NCBI RefSeq assembly: GCF_031143425.1
Contig: NC_090450.1
Coordinates: 169,501,486-169,565,485 of the forward strand
From: Pleurodeles waltl
Taxonomy: Eukaryota > Chordata > Amphibia > Caudata > Salamandridae
Direction of reading: 5' to 3'
Length of the DNA stretch: 64,000 bases
In this document: positions 22,627 through 33,323 of the stretch, piece by piece
Position numbering within the stretch: position 1 is the first letter of the stretch
How the letters are laid out: every line of letters starts with the position of its first letter
Notes under the pieces: model-generated
Database searches by the model: none
Told to the model about the DNA's origin: nothing
What the model saw: only the letters and a program-made list of their open reading frames with translations
Position numbers and translations under genes: made by a program

Positions 22627-23135
22627 TTTTCATGACATTTGTATTGTGAATTCTGAATCAGCAACAGTGTGCATGATTCATTCCTAGCATTTACTTCTTG
22701 GCATTCAGATCAGCAGTGCATGCAATCATTTCATGCCATTTGTATTGTGAGTTCAGAATTGGCAACAGTGTGCGCGATTCATTCGTAGCATTTCCTTCTT
22801 GCCATTCAGATCGGCAGGGCGCGCGATCATTTCATGGCATTTGTATTGTGAATTCCGAATCGGCAACAGTGTGCGCGACTCAATCCTGGCGTTTACTTCT
22901 TGGCATTCAGATCGGCAGTGCGCGTGACCATTTCATGGCATTTCTATCGTGAAGTACGAATCAGTAACAGTGTGCGCGATTCATTCCTAGCATTTACTTC
23001 TTGCCATTCAGATCGGCAGAGGGGTGCGATCTTTTCATGGCATTTTGGTTCTTGATAATCGAATTGGCAACAGTGTGCGCGATTCATTCCAGGCATTTAA
23101 CCTTTGAAATACAGATCGGCAGAGTGTGTGATCAT
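22627..23135 (+). repeat. 101-bp tandem repeat in the 5' LTR
   Basis: The CATTTGTATTGTGAATTC-type core recurs at 22636, 22737, 22838, 22939 and 23041, a period of 101-102 bases. Each unit carries GGCAACAGTGTGCGCGATTC and TTCTTGGCATTCAGATCGGC. It lies downstream of the TATA box. Confidence 0.88.
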
Positions 23136-23745
23136 TTCTAGACTTTGAAATTTAGAAGTGCAAGTTTGATTAAGGTGCATAATTTTTCCTGAACATTTGA
23201 GTCTTGGAACTCTTAATCAGAGAGTGACGTAGCCGTGTTATTCATGAATCTAGTACAGTTCATTCATGCAGAGAAATAACCATGTATTCTATGATTCTTG
23301 TTACAATGCAATGATTACTCTAAGAACTAGTTGGAGAGCATTTATTGTGCAAAAATATAATATGTTAATTCTGGAATGTTCATATGAAAACCTTGTATAA
23401 CCTTTTCTTGATTTCCAGGTACCTAGATTCTTGAAGCCTTAGGCCATTCATGTTTTCAGTATAAGTGTTTATTTGAAACAAAACTTATTGAAAGTCATTG
23501 TGATTAATCTTGCAATTGTGTTGTTTAACTCTTGCTTCCACAGGTCTCCTTCCCCACTGTCCCAACCCAAAACCCATTCCCCCACTTGGCCATTCTTTAA
23601 CTCTGTGCTATATTACTAGTGGAGTTTGGAGCTGCCAAGAGGTGGACATGTTGGGAACATGCGCAAGCCCCGAGGATCTGGTCTCCTTGACAGAATAGTG
23701 AGCCCACTAATTTTTGATCCTACTGGTTTGCGCTAGGTTCTCAAT

Positions 23746-24738
23746 ATGGCCACATTGGATGAGTTAGTTAAAGTTATCACGCAGCTCCAATCGAATGTGG
23801 TAGCATCCAAAGACTTAGCAACCAGTTTAGCTGAGAGAGTGAGTCAGTTATAAGACTGAGTAGAAAAGAAGGGACAAGGTCCTCTGGGTGCGGGCTGGTT
23901 TGGTATTCCTCCTCAAAGTTCAGGAGGTAATCCTCCAACTAACATTTCCCTCAACGTTCCCTCTGCCAATTCTTTGGCTCCTCCGGTTTTCAGGTGATCC
24001 TCTGAAAACGCAATCCTTTTTGACTCAAGTAGAATTGCACTTTACCTGTCGACCACACACTTTCCCTGATGCCCAATTCAGGGTGGCTTTCCTGTTATCA
24101 TACCTGACTGGAGACGCTGCCACCTGGGCAATTCCCCTTGTGCGTAAAGACCGTCCCCTGCTTTACAATTGGAGAAACTTTGTTTGTGAATTTGAAAGAG
24201 TGTTCGAAGAACAGTGACTCTATCAGCAGACCGAGAACTGTTAGAATTGCGACAAGACAATAAAGATTTAGTTTCCTATTTGGCTAGTTTTAATCGGCTG
24301 ATAGCAGGGACATCCTGGCCTGAAGAAAAGCAAGCAGCCCTGTTCTACCAAGGACTCAGAGAAGAGCTAAAAGATATTCTTGCCCAGATCGATCCTCATC
24401 CTACAGATTGTCAAGATCTGATAAACCTTGTTTTGAGAATAGACTATCGTCTTGCAGAATGACAAGGAACACGCAAAAAGACTGAGAAATATTCCTGGCA
24501 TGTTCACGAACGTAGAGAATCAAAAACTCCGAAAGAGAGTAATCATGAACCAATGGAAATTGGAACTATCAGGCGGCCTTTGACAAAAGACGAAAAAGAC
24601 CTACGTAGAAAGAACGGACAATGTCTTTACTGTGGGCGCAAGGGCCACTTCGTCAAAGAGTATCCAAAAAAAACAAAGAGCAAACAAGGTCCAATCCAGA
24701 AAATTGCAGCAAATGTACAAACCGAGCAAGAAAACTAG
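23746..24738 (+). pseudogene. gag: gypsy gag (capsid and one CCHC zinc knuckle), broken
   Basis: The start ATG at 23746 opens MATLDELVKVITQLQSNVV, a short coiled-coil-like N terminus, stopped by TAA at 23851 and TGA at 23857. The retrotransposon gag domain is in another frame (23960-24217): FLTQVELHFTCRPHTFPD, then YLTGDAATWAIPLV, then WRNFVCEFERVFEEQ. The C-terminal half returns to the first frame (24214-24462: RELLELRQDNKDLVSYLASF, then KQAALFYQGLREELKDIL). It is cut by TGA at 24463-24465 and continues to the knuckle CLYCGRKGHFVKEY near 24630. There the last Cys is replaced by Tyr (TAT at 24661). The frame ends at TAG 24736-24738 and overlaps pol. Gag would pack element RNA into particles. 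Confidence 0.85.
24669..24675 (+). promoter_or_regulatory. Candidate -1 ribosomal frameshift site (A AAA AAC)
   Basis: In the gag frame the codons here are CCA AAA AAA AAC AAA, so AAAAAAC is in the X-XXY-YYZ phase required for -1 slippage. It lies just after the zinc knuckle, inside the 118-base overlap of gag (to 24738) and the pol frame (open from 24621). A -1 slip enters the pol frame. A downstream pseudoknot was not verified. Confidence 0.65.
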
Positions 24739-25415
24739 ATCACCCAAGATGTAAAGAAGGGCTGCTCTTAGGTGTCACCATGGACCCTTCACAGTCAAGG
24801 CATCTTAAGTTAGACATCGAAGTACAAGTAAAGAAGAAGAAATATCTTAAGAAAGCATTAGGGGATTCTGGGGCTACAGGTAACTTTGTGGATGCACAAT
24901 TGGTTCGAACATGGGGGATCCCATGCACCAAGAAGAAAACCCCAGAAATCATACAAGCCGTAGATGGAAAACTTTTAGCTGGAGGCCCAGTGACTCTGCA
25001 GACCATCCCCTTGTAGGTGACCTGTAATGGGGGAGATCAGAATATCAAACATGAAGAGAAAATTATCTTTGACATCATCCATGCTCCTCAGTATGGAATC
25101 ATTCTTGGACTTCTGTGGTTAAGTTATCATAACACTGAAATCCACTGGTCAGAACGGAAAATCGTATTCTCCTCCATCTTGTGTAATGAAAAATGTCTCC
25201 AGACATCAAGAGTCACGAAACCTTGCAAATCTCACGTAGCAACAGCTGCTGAAAAAGATGTAACGCTGCCCTGGCAGTGCTCATCCTATCTAGATGTTTT
25301 TGATGAAAGAGAAGCAGAAACATTGCCACCTCACAGACCATATGACTGCCAAATTGATCTAACTCCTGGTGCTATACTCCCTAGCTGTCGTGTGTACGCC
25401 TTGTCAGAACACTAA
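24676..25415 (+). pseudogene. pol: gypsy pol, aspartic protease part
   Basis: The retropepsin motif ALGDSGATGNFVDAQLV has its catalytic Asp at 24864-24866, followed by the second half IIHAPQYGIILGLLWL near 25080. The frame is -1 relative to gag. A TAG at 25014-25016 splits the domain and a TAA at 25413-25415 ends the linker (PPHRPYDCQIDLTPGA, then YALSEH) just before RT. The protease would cut the gag-pol polyprotein into mature parts. The same frame continues across both stops. Confidence 0.85.
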
Positions 25416-26729
25416 AATCAACACCTAAGAAAATACTTAGATCAATTTCTAGTTAATGGCTTTATTCGTCCTTTCAAGTCTCCTGCAGCGTCTCCTATTT
25501 TTTTTGTTCTCAAGGCTAATGGGGATCTTCGAACCTGCATGGACTATAGAGGATTGAACAAAATCACTGTCAAGAACAAGTACCCATTACCTCTGATTCC
25601 TGTCTTGTTGGATCAAGTTAAAAAAGCAAACATCTACACTAAGTTAGACTTAAGAGGTGCTTACCATTTAGTCATAAGGAGAGAAGGCGATGAATGGAAA
25701 ACTGCCTTTAAATCCCGATATGGTCTATTTGAATACACAGTCATGCGCTTTGGACTTTGCAACGCTCCAGCAGCATTTCAATTCTTTCTGAATGATGTCC
25801 TTAGAGAGTATCTAGATCTATTTGCAATAGTCTGTATCGACAATATCTTAATCTATTCAGACAATGAAGTTGAACATGTGCAACATGTTAAGAAGATTCT
25901 CACAGCCCTTCGAAAGCATAATCTGTATTGCAAATTAACCAAATGTGAATTCCATGTTACCACCGTCGAGTTCTTAGGAGTCATCCTTACCCCTCAAGGT
26001 ATGGTCATGGCAGAAAGAAAAGTACAAGCAGTAGATGATAGGAACACTCCAAAGACTGGTCGAGATGTTCCGTGCTTCCTAGGTTTTGCAAACTTCTATC
26101 GCAGGTTCATAGATCATTTCTCTCAGACAGTGGTGCCAATTGCCAAGTTGTTGAGAAAGAAAGAACCGTTTGTGTGGTCCCCTGAAGCTTACAGAGCCTT
26201 TTCAACCTTAAAGGAAGCCTTCTCCACTGCCCCAGTCTTGACTCACCCAGACGTTGAGCGTCCATTCATAGTGGAAGCAGATGCTTCAGATGTGGCCATT
26301 GGTGCAGTGTTATCACAACGCAGTAAAGTTACTGGTCAACTACATCCTGTAGCCTACCTGTATCAAAAACTGAATGAAGCAGAATGAAATTATGTTATTG
26401 CTGAGAAAGAACTTATGGCAATTTGTGATGCCTTCAAAGAATGGAGACACCATTTGTTACGCACCAAATATACTATCACAGTATATACAGAACACCGCAA
26501 TTTCCAGTTCATGAGTTCAGCTAGACTTTTGACTCCTCGGCAACTACGATGGATGCTGTTTGTTGCTGAGTTTGATTTTGTGGTAACCTTCCATCCCGGA
26601 AAGGATAATCGCAAAGCGGATTCTTTGTCCCGTCAAGATTCTACAATGTTATCCGCGATTCAGTCTCCTAGGTCTATCATTGCTCCAGGCAAGGTTCTCT
26701 GCATCATAAAAACCGAAGATTTTTTTTAA
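25416..26729 (+). pseudogene. pol: gypsy pol, reverse transcriptase and RNase H part
   Basis: RT blocks run in order from 25440: NGFIRPFKSPAASPIFFV, DLRTCMDYRGLNKITVKNKY, YTKLDLRGAYHLVIR and FEYTVMRFGLCNAPAAFQ. The catalytic box at 25833-25844 reads CIDN instead of the usual Y-x-D-D, so both the Tyr and the second Asp are replaced. RNase H follows: FIVEADASDVAIGAVLSQ near 26265 and AEKELMAICDAFKEWRHHL near 26400. Its YTEHRNFQFM has Glu where Asp is usual. The longest open stretch, 25539-26387, ends at TGA 26385-26387 between the two RNase H blocks. TAA at 26727-26729 ends the next part. All parts share one frame. Confidence 0.9.
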
Positions 26730-28138
26730 GAAATCCGTAATTCCTTCACCATTGAGAAATGGCAAACATGGGCTCAAGCAGATCGCAAAAGGTCAATCAA
26801 ACAAGGACTACCTTTCCATGATTCCCGTTTATTTGTTCCAAGTACCAAGTTGCGCAAGTTGGTATTTCATTGGCTGCATGTTATACCTACGGCAGGTCAT
26901 CCAGGTATTCCTAAAACTCTTGAATTAGTTCAACAATACTTTTGGTGGCCTACTTTGATAAAAAAATACTTCAAACAGATGGTAGCTAACTGTGAAGTTT
27001 GTGCTCGCATCAAATCAAGTCTTTCAGAACCAAAAGGTTTGTTACATCCTCTCCCAACTCCACATCACACCTTGGGAGCACATCAGAATTAGACTTTATT
27101 ACTGGTCTACCCAATGTTCAACATCACTCAGTAATACTTGTGGTGATAGATAGTCTCACGAAATATGCATATTTCATTGCTTGCAAGAAATTGCCCACCT
27201 CCAGTGAACTGGCAACAATCCTTTTAAATTGAGTGGTCCGATATCACGGATTACCAAAAGTGATTCTCTCCGATCGAGGATCACAATTTGCCTCTAACTT
27301 CTGGAAAACGTGGTGCAAAACACTTCAAATCACTTCTACACTGTCTACCAGTCATCATCCTCAAACGGATGGCCAAACTGAGCGACTAAATCAGACATTG
27401 AAACAATACCTGCCTGCTTATGCTGAGAAAGCATTTTATTTTTGGACATCGATACTTTGGTTAGCTGAACTAGCCTATAATAACTCGTATCATACTTCCA
27501 TTGGGGACACCCCTTTTTTTGGTCTGTTTGGCTATCATCCTGCTACCCTGCCAATCACTATTCCACAAGAAAGTTCACTTACACCAGCCGTCTCAGAGAT
27601 GATTCAACAACTCCATTAAATCTAGAAACAAATCCAGCAACATCTAGATAAAGCTAAACAAATGTATAAAAAGCACTATGACAAGAAACATTGTGAAGGA
27701 CCCCAAAATAAGCCTGGTGATAGAGTGTGGCTTTCCACACGTTATATTGACTTCAAGAAAAAGCATATGTTTAATCCCAAATTCATAGGTCCTTACACAT
27801 TCCTTCAGCAAATCAATCCAATGACCTATAAACTTCAGTTACCAAGGTCACTACGTATTCATCCAGTGGTTCATACTTCACTCCTGAAAAGAGCTGTCCA
27901 AAAAGTCCGCTCCCAACCAGCTCAAGTTCTAGTACAGGGAGAATTGGAATACAAAGTTAAACAGGTGCTGGATTCAAAATTTAGAGGTCGTAATCTCTGC
28001 TATCTAATATCTTGGAAAGGTTACGGTCCTGAGAGCAACTCACGGGTCTCCGCATCTGACATTCACGCTCCACGACTAGGGAGGCGTTTTCATCGCCTAC
28101 ATCCAGACAAACCAGGCCCTAGAGCGCGCTTGGGTGGG
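26730..28138 (+). pseudogene. pol: gypsy pol, integrase and C-terminal chromodomain
   Basis: The zinc-binding part runs HWLHVIPTAGHPGIPKTL to CEVCARIKSS (26868-27020) in the RT frame. A frameshift near 27070-27090 moves the catalytic core into the next frame: LDFITGLPNVQ, then VILSDRGSQFASNFW (27250-27300), then TDGQTERLNQTLKQYLPAY, which supply the D-D-E residues. Stops lie at 27230-27232, 27617-27619 and 27623-27625. The C-terminal part has PGDRVWLSTRYIDFK and then a chromodomain from about 27945 (VKQVLDSKFRG, YLISWKGYGPES), which in chromoviruses guides integration to modified histones. The frame runs to the 3' LTR. Confidence 0.9.
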
Positions 28139-28142
28139 GGGA
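28132..28142 (+). other. Polypurine tract of the gypsy element
   Basis: GGGTGGGGGGA directly before the 3' LTR (TGTCAACA at 28143). It is the expected site of plus-strand priming; one T interrupts the purines. Confidence 0.65.
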
Positions 28143-28419
28143 TGTCAACATCAGGACAGTGCGCGCTCTACGGGCGACGTAAATGCAAAAACCCAGTCCT
28201 TATGCAAAGGCATATTTCATGCATTGTGTCTCTATGCAGTATGTTAACTTTTTGCATTGCAGAGCTTCTACCTTGAAAAGGCATTAATGCTGTTTGTAAC
28301 TCATTGTTCATTTGCTAGGCTTGTTTGCAGGACTACAGGGTGTGGTCCTTTATTCTAAGACCTTCTAGAAGTCTTTCTTGCAGCAACGTTGGGTGTGGCT
28401 CGTGGGCGGGGCTTGGCTC

Positions 28420-28427
28420 TATATAAG
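28420..28427 (+). promoter_or_regulatory. TATA box of the 3' LTR with upstream GC box
   Basis: TATATAAG preceded by GTGGGCGGGGCTTGGCTC (28402-28419). GGGCGGGGC matches an Sp1-type site. Confidence 0.6.
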
Positions 28428-28654
28428 GGAGCCAGCCCAGCGCCACGTGCTCACTATTAAGAGGTCCCAGTGCAGAGCAGCAGCATTTTCCAGAGTTCCT
28501 GTACCAGAGGCCTATCCAGTTATTTCCAGGCCTGCCCTTGTTTCTTTGGTGATCTTCCAGGAGGGCGGTAAGGCAGAGGTCGGGTTAGGCCCCCAACTCC
28601 GTTTCCAATGACACTTGAGTTTTGGGCCTAAACTTGACATCGCGTGTACAATTG

Positions 28655-29070
28655 TTTTCATGGCATTTGTATTGTGAATTCCGAATCAGCAACAGTGTGT
28701 GCGCGATTCATTCCTAGCATTTACTTCTTGGGATTCAGATTGGCAGTGCACGTGATCATTTCATGACATTTGTATTGTGAATTACGAATCGGCAACAGTG
28801 TGCGTGAGTCATTCCTAGCATTTACTTCTTGGCATTCAGATCAGCACTGCGCGAGATCATTTCATGGCATTTGTATCGTGAATTCCGAATCAGCAACAGT
28901 GTGCCAGATTCATTCCTGGCATTTACTTCTTGCCATTCATATCAGCAGTGCGCATGATCATTTCATGACATTTGTATAGTGAAGTCCGAATCGGCAACAG
29001 TGTGTGCGATTCATTCCTAGCATTTACTTCTTGGCATTCAGATCGGCAGAGCGTGCGATCACTTCAGTGC
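28655..29070 (+). repeat. 101-bp tandem repeat in the 3' LTR
   Basis: The same core recurs at 28664, 28767, 28868 and 28969 (period 101-103). One unit fewer than in the 5' LTR. Confidence 0.88.
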
Positions 29071-30550
29071 ACAATCATTTCTAGACATTGAAATTTAGAA
29101 GTGCAAGTTTGATTAAGGTGCATAATATTTCCTGAACATTTGAGTCTTGAAACTCTTAATCAGAGAGTGACGTAGCCATGTCATTCATGAATCTAGAACA
29201 GTTCATTCATGCAGAGAAATAACCATGTGTTCTTTGATTCTTGTTACAATACAATGACTACTCTAAGAACTATTTGGAGAGCGTTTATTGTGCAAAAATA
29301 TAATATGTTAATTCTGATATGTTCATTTGAAAACCTTGTATAACCTTTTCTTGATTTCCAGGTACCTAAATTCTTGAGGTCCAGTTATAGTGAAGCCTTA
29401 GGCCATTCATATTTTCAGTATAAGTGTTTATTTGAAACAAAACTTATTGAAAGTCATTGTGATTAATCTTGCAATTGTGTTGTTTAACTCTTGCTTTCAC
29501 AGGACTCCTTCCCCGTTGTTCCCAACCCAAAACCCATTCCCACACTTGGCCATTCTTTAACTCTGTGCTATATTACTAGTGGAGTTTGGAGCTGCCAAGA
29601 GGTGGACATGTTGGGAACATGTGCAAGCCCCGAGGATCTGGTCTCCTTGACAGAAACCTGTCTGAGGGTTGACAGCAGCGGTAGCTGCAGAGAAAACCCC
29701 AGAGAGTTAGTTTGGCTGTACCCGGGCTCTATGCTGGAGCCCCGGGGGTGCATGGAATTGTCCCCCCAATACCAGAATGGTATTGGGTGACAATTCCCTG
29801 ATCCTAGACAAGTTACATGGCCATGTTCGGAGTTACCATTGTGACGCCACATGTAGGTATTGACCTATATGTAGTGCACTCGTGTAATGGTGTCCCCGCA
29901 CTCACAAAGTCTGGGGAAATTGCCCTGAACAATGGGGGGGGGCACCTTGGCTAATGTAACTTTGCACCTAACCTTCACTAAGTGAGGGTTAGACATATAG
30001 GTGACTTATAAGTTACTTAAGTGCAGTTTAATATGGCTGTGAAATAACGTGGACGTTATTTCAATCAGGCTGCAGTGGCAGTCCTGTGTAAGAATTGTCT
30101 GGGTTCCCTATGGGTGTCAAAAGAATTGCTGCAGCCCATAGGGATCTCCTGGAACCTCCAATACCCTGGGTACCTAGGTACCATATACTAGGGAATTATA
30201 AGGTTGTTCCAGTGTGCCATTCAGAATTGGTAAAATTAGTCACTAGCATGCAGCGACAATTTTAAAAGCAGAGAGAGCATAAACACTGAGGTTCTGGGTA
30301 GCAGAGCCTCAGTGATACAGTTAGGCACCACACAGGGAACACATATAGGCCACAAACGTATGAGCACTGGTGTCCTGGCTAGCAGGATCCCAGTGACACA
30401 TATTAAACTACTGACAACATAGGGTTTTCACTATGAGCACTGGGCCCTGGCTAGCAGGATCCCAGTGAGACAGTAAAAACACCCTGCCATATACTCACAA
30501 CCAGGCCAAAAGTGGGGGTAACAAGGCTAGAAAGAGGCTACCTTCCTATA

Positions 30551-33323
30551 CATATTTATAGTGGGTGTTCAGAAAGCTGGATTCAAGTTTAATGTTTGGT
30601 GGATTAGCAATCCATTTCTTTCTTTTTGTTAGTCCATCCATATGCACTGTAATTTTGGGAATTGTGCTAGCCAGCCAGCAACTCTGATGGTGGGGTAGTG
30701 AAAGTGGTATTCTATTGTAATTGGCATGGCAGATTTAAATTAGGATTTTAAAAGGGCAACTGGAAGTGCTTTAGGTATTTTACCTGTTGTGATGTTATTT
30801 TGCTTTGATGGTTAAATGTGACCGAATAAAGCTTGTGTTGATGATGATGATGAAAATGTCATGTGCGTATTTGGCCAATATGTACAATTACACATGTGGC
30901 AGCAATTCGTATGAACATGTTGGTAATTCAGAAATGTGTTCACAAAGTACTCGTAAAAAATTACCATTACAGGTTTTCAGGAGTACTCCAGTTATCTTTT
31001 ATATATTCCTTAAATGCATAAATTGTTATGCATATAACACACTGACTGTAGATGTATATTTATGAAGCACTTTGAGCACTGCGCACTCGGCATTTAGAAT
31101 ATATTAAACTCCACACTGAAATAGGCAAGGAATGAACAAGGTTTGGATATGAGAGACATTTCACGAGGATAATTTTGGATGAGCACGACACTAAGCCTAA
31201 AGTGTGGAGGAAATGGCTAACGGGTGTGCAGCAAGGTTTGAGCTGCAGTTCTGAGTGTGGAAAGGGGATTTAAGGGTGATGTAAAAAAAAGAAAATGCCC
31301 AAAGCTGAGTGAGGTGGTGGGACATTCGAAGAAGCTTGAGTTAGAGGTAGAGTCGAGTTCAATGTATACAATTACACTATGGGATTTGTACAAGGAAATG
31401 TGGAAAGAATAAGTACGAGTCAAGGGGACTTTTCTTGGACGACAAATATTTGAATGTGGTGAAGAAGAAGGGTAGAAAGCTTTCTAGGTGGAGAAAAAGA
31501 AGACATAACTTGGAACGAACAAAGTGGATATGAAGGGGACGGAAAGCATACTGTAAATGTGGAAGCACAGATTATTTATCATATAGTGAACTCTGTTTTA
31601 CGATAAACAAACAATAGAGAAAGTGTGAACCCAAGAGATATTTTACAGCGTGTGCTGAGATTCAACAGACTGTGTTGTGAAAAAGTGGAATAGTGTGTTG
31701 CCAACGTAGTGAACATAGTGTTGTGCATTGAAAACAGATCTATGTGTGATGGTGAACAAAGGCAATCGAGCCAACCTGTGAGTACAATGGCAGCAGATGA
31801 AAAGAAAGTTTAGTTAGAGATAGACGTGGGTCCCATGTACACTGTTGTATTGTGAGATTTGTAAAAGGATATGTGATATACAAGGATACGTGATAGAAGC
31901 AAGTGTTTGAAACATGAATATGTCCATCACTTAGTATAACTATGGTTGAATACTGATGAGGTGCTTGAAGTGTGCAGACAATGTTCAGAATATAAGCCAA
32001 ATATTTTAGGATGGCATCCACAAAACTTGTGCATGGTAGTGAAGCTGGGTGTTGATGGTTGTTGGGGCAGCTTGCGAATATATATGACCATGGTAAGATT
32101 TGTAACAAGAAAGTGTCAGAACTGAAAATTATGTACAAGAAATACAGCTCATCAAAATGGTATATTGTGCATACATAGGCTCGGGAAGGTGCTTATTGAT
32201 GTGATATTTTAACTGTATGAGTAGTTACAGGAAAATGCAGATTTAGAGATTGTTGAGGCAGCAGAGAGCATGGAATGATTGCCCCCATTTGTTCTCTCTT
32301 GTGATCAGCAAATGGGATGTTAGATTGAGATTCTATGACAATCTCAAAACAATGAATGAGTTACATTTAATTATGCAGCACCAAAAACAAATTGTTGATT
32401 TGGGTACAGCAGGCAACACCAAAAAAATATTGTTGATGGTGGGTAGAGGGTACTTTACTTTTCCTCAAGTCTGCCTAACAACAAATATGATTGTATAGTA
32501 GTTTCAAATGTCTCGCCATATTTATTAACTTGTTGGGGGGGAGGGTTATACCAGTTCACTTGTGTGCTATTTGTGCCGAGCTGGAGGAGGTAAGATATAT
32601 CAAGTATGGTACATCGTCGAATCACAGTATCGTTGGCAAATATCACCGAAATATTGACAGTTAAGTATATGAAATCAGGTATAGGTTTATTATACTTAAT
32701 TCCACATACAAGTACCTTTACAATATATTTATTCAAGGTGCTTAGTTGTGGAGTTGAAAATAGTAAATCTAACTTACCTATCAGCACTTAACTCCTCAAT
32801 ATTTTGGTCCTAGATATCTTGGCTATTGATATAGTGGAAGGTTTATATTCCATTCCTGATATTCCCAACTACTACCATGCTGAGAATGTTGCCTTCAATG
32901 CCTGGTTGCAAATGTGTTGAGGGGGACACAAGAGACACAAGATTTCAACTGACTGATTATATGTTTTATGTATGTATGTAATGGTACCTATATAGCAGAA
33001 ACCTAACTGGTAAGCAACTGAGTAAATAATTACTGATGAGGACCCTAAAGTACAATTCATATTGTTTACAAGGGGGGAGGAAAAGTACAGTTATGTGTCA
33101 TGTACAGTACATCATGAAGAGATGTGTCTCAGCTTCTTTTTGTATTATGGGAAGGTAAGAGTAGTTTTGATTATGCTAGGGGGTTGTACTAGAGCTTGGA
33201 CGTGTTGAAGAGGGCCTGTCTTCAGGTGTTATCCTTCTTGCACCTCTTCATCTTCAATCTGACTCCTGATGTGGTGATTTCTGCCTCATGTGGGTAGCTT
33301 ATTTGCCAGGTAAGTAATGTTAT
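30551..33323. other. Unassigned AT-rich sequence
   Basis: It starts with the right CATAT duplication. A short (GAT)n run at 30839-30853 follows GAATAAAGCTTGTG, which could be a LINE or SINE 3' end. GAAGCACTTTGAGCACTGCG near 31062 recalls LINE 3' tails. The remainder (31100-33320) is AT-rich with only short open frames, and I recognise no gene or repeat family. Confidence 0.3.

Larger units (their letters stand above)
22125..23692 (+). repeat. 5' LTR of the gypsy element
   Basis: 1568 bp, TGTCAACATC to CCTTGACA. It contains a TATA box at 22393-22400, then a 101-bp tandem repeat array (five recognisable units, 22627-23135), and ends in the CGAGGATCTGGTCTCC block shared with the 3' LTR. Confidence 0.92.
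22125..29652 (+). mobile_element. Full-length Ty3/gypsy chromodomain retrotransposon
   Basis: LTRs at 22125-23692 and 28143-29652 begin TGTCAACATCAGGACAG and end CCTTGACA. A perfect 5-bp duplication GAAAC flanks the element (22120-22124 and 29653-29657). Between the LTRs the order is gag with one zinc knuckle, protease, RT, RNase H, integrase and chromodomain. This is the order of chromoviruses. The protease-RT linker (PPHRPYDCQIDLTPGA) and the C-terminal chromodomain fit the vertebrate Sushi-like lineage. Many stops and frameshifts make the copy defective. A polypurine tract lies at 28132-28142. I could not identify a convincing primer-binding site after 23692. Confidence 0.93.
28143..29652 (+). 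repeat. 3' LTR of the gypsy element
   Basis: 1510 bp. It has four units of the internal repeat instead of five, an extra stretch including GGGCGGGGC before the TATA box, and an extra GGTCCAGTTATAGTG near 29380. The differences from the 5' LTR show that the insertion is not recent. Confidence 0.92.
20018..30550 (+). mobile_element. 3-kb solo-LTR-like non-coding element (family 1), split by a gypsy insertion
   Basis: The ends are TGTAGGAGGCTGGCCT (20018) and AGGCTACCTTCCTATA (to 30550). Read as inverted repeats, 12 of 16 positions agree. Perfect CATAT duplications lie at 20013-20017 and 30551-30555. After subtracting the gypsy element and its duplication (22125-29657), the element is 3000 bp. 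A second copy lies at 2406-5173 in the other orientation. TG...CA-like ends with a 5-bp duplication fit a very long solo LTR; a TGT-starting DNA transposon such as Ginger would also fit. No coding region is supported. AATAAAG at about 20245 is followed by TACTTTATTTTAGTG. Confidence 0.75.

Noticed and set aside
23693..23715. Primer-binding site of the gypsy element
   Set aside because: The sequence after the 5' LTR (GAATAGTGAGCCC) did not match any tRNA 3' end that I could name with confidence.
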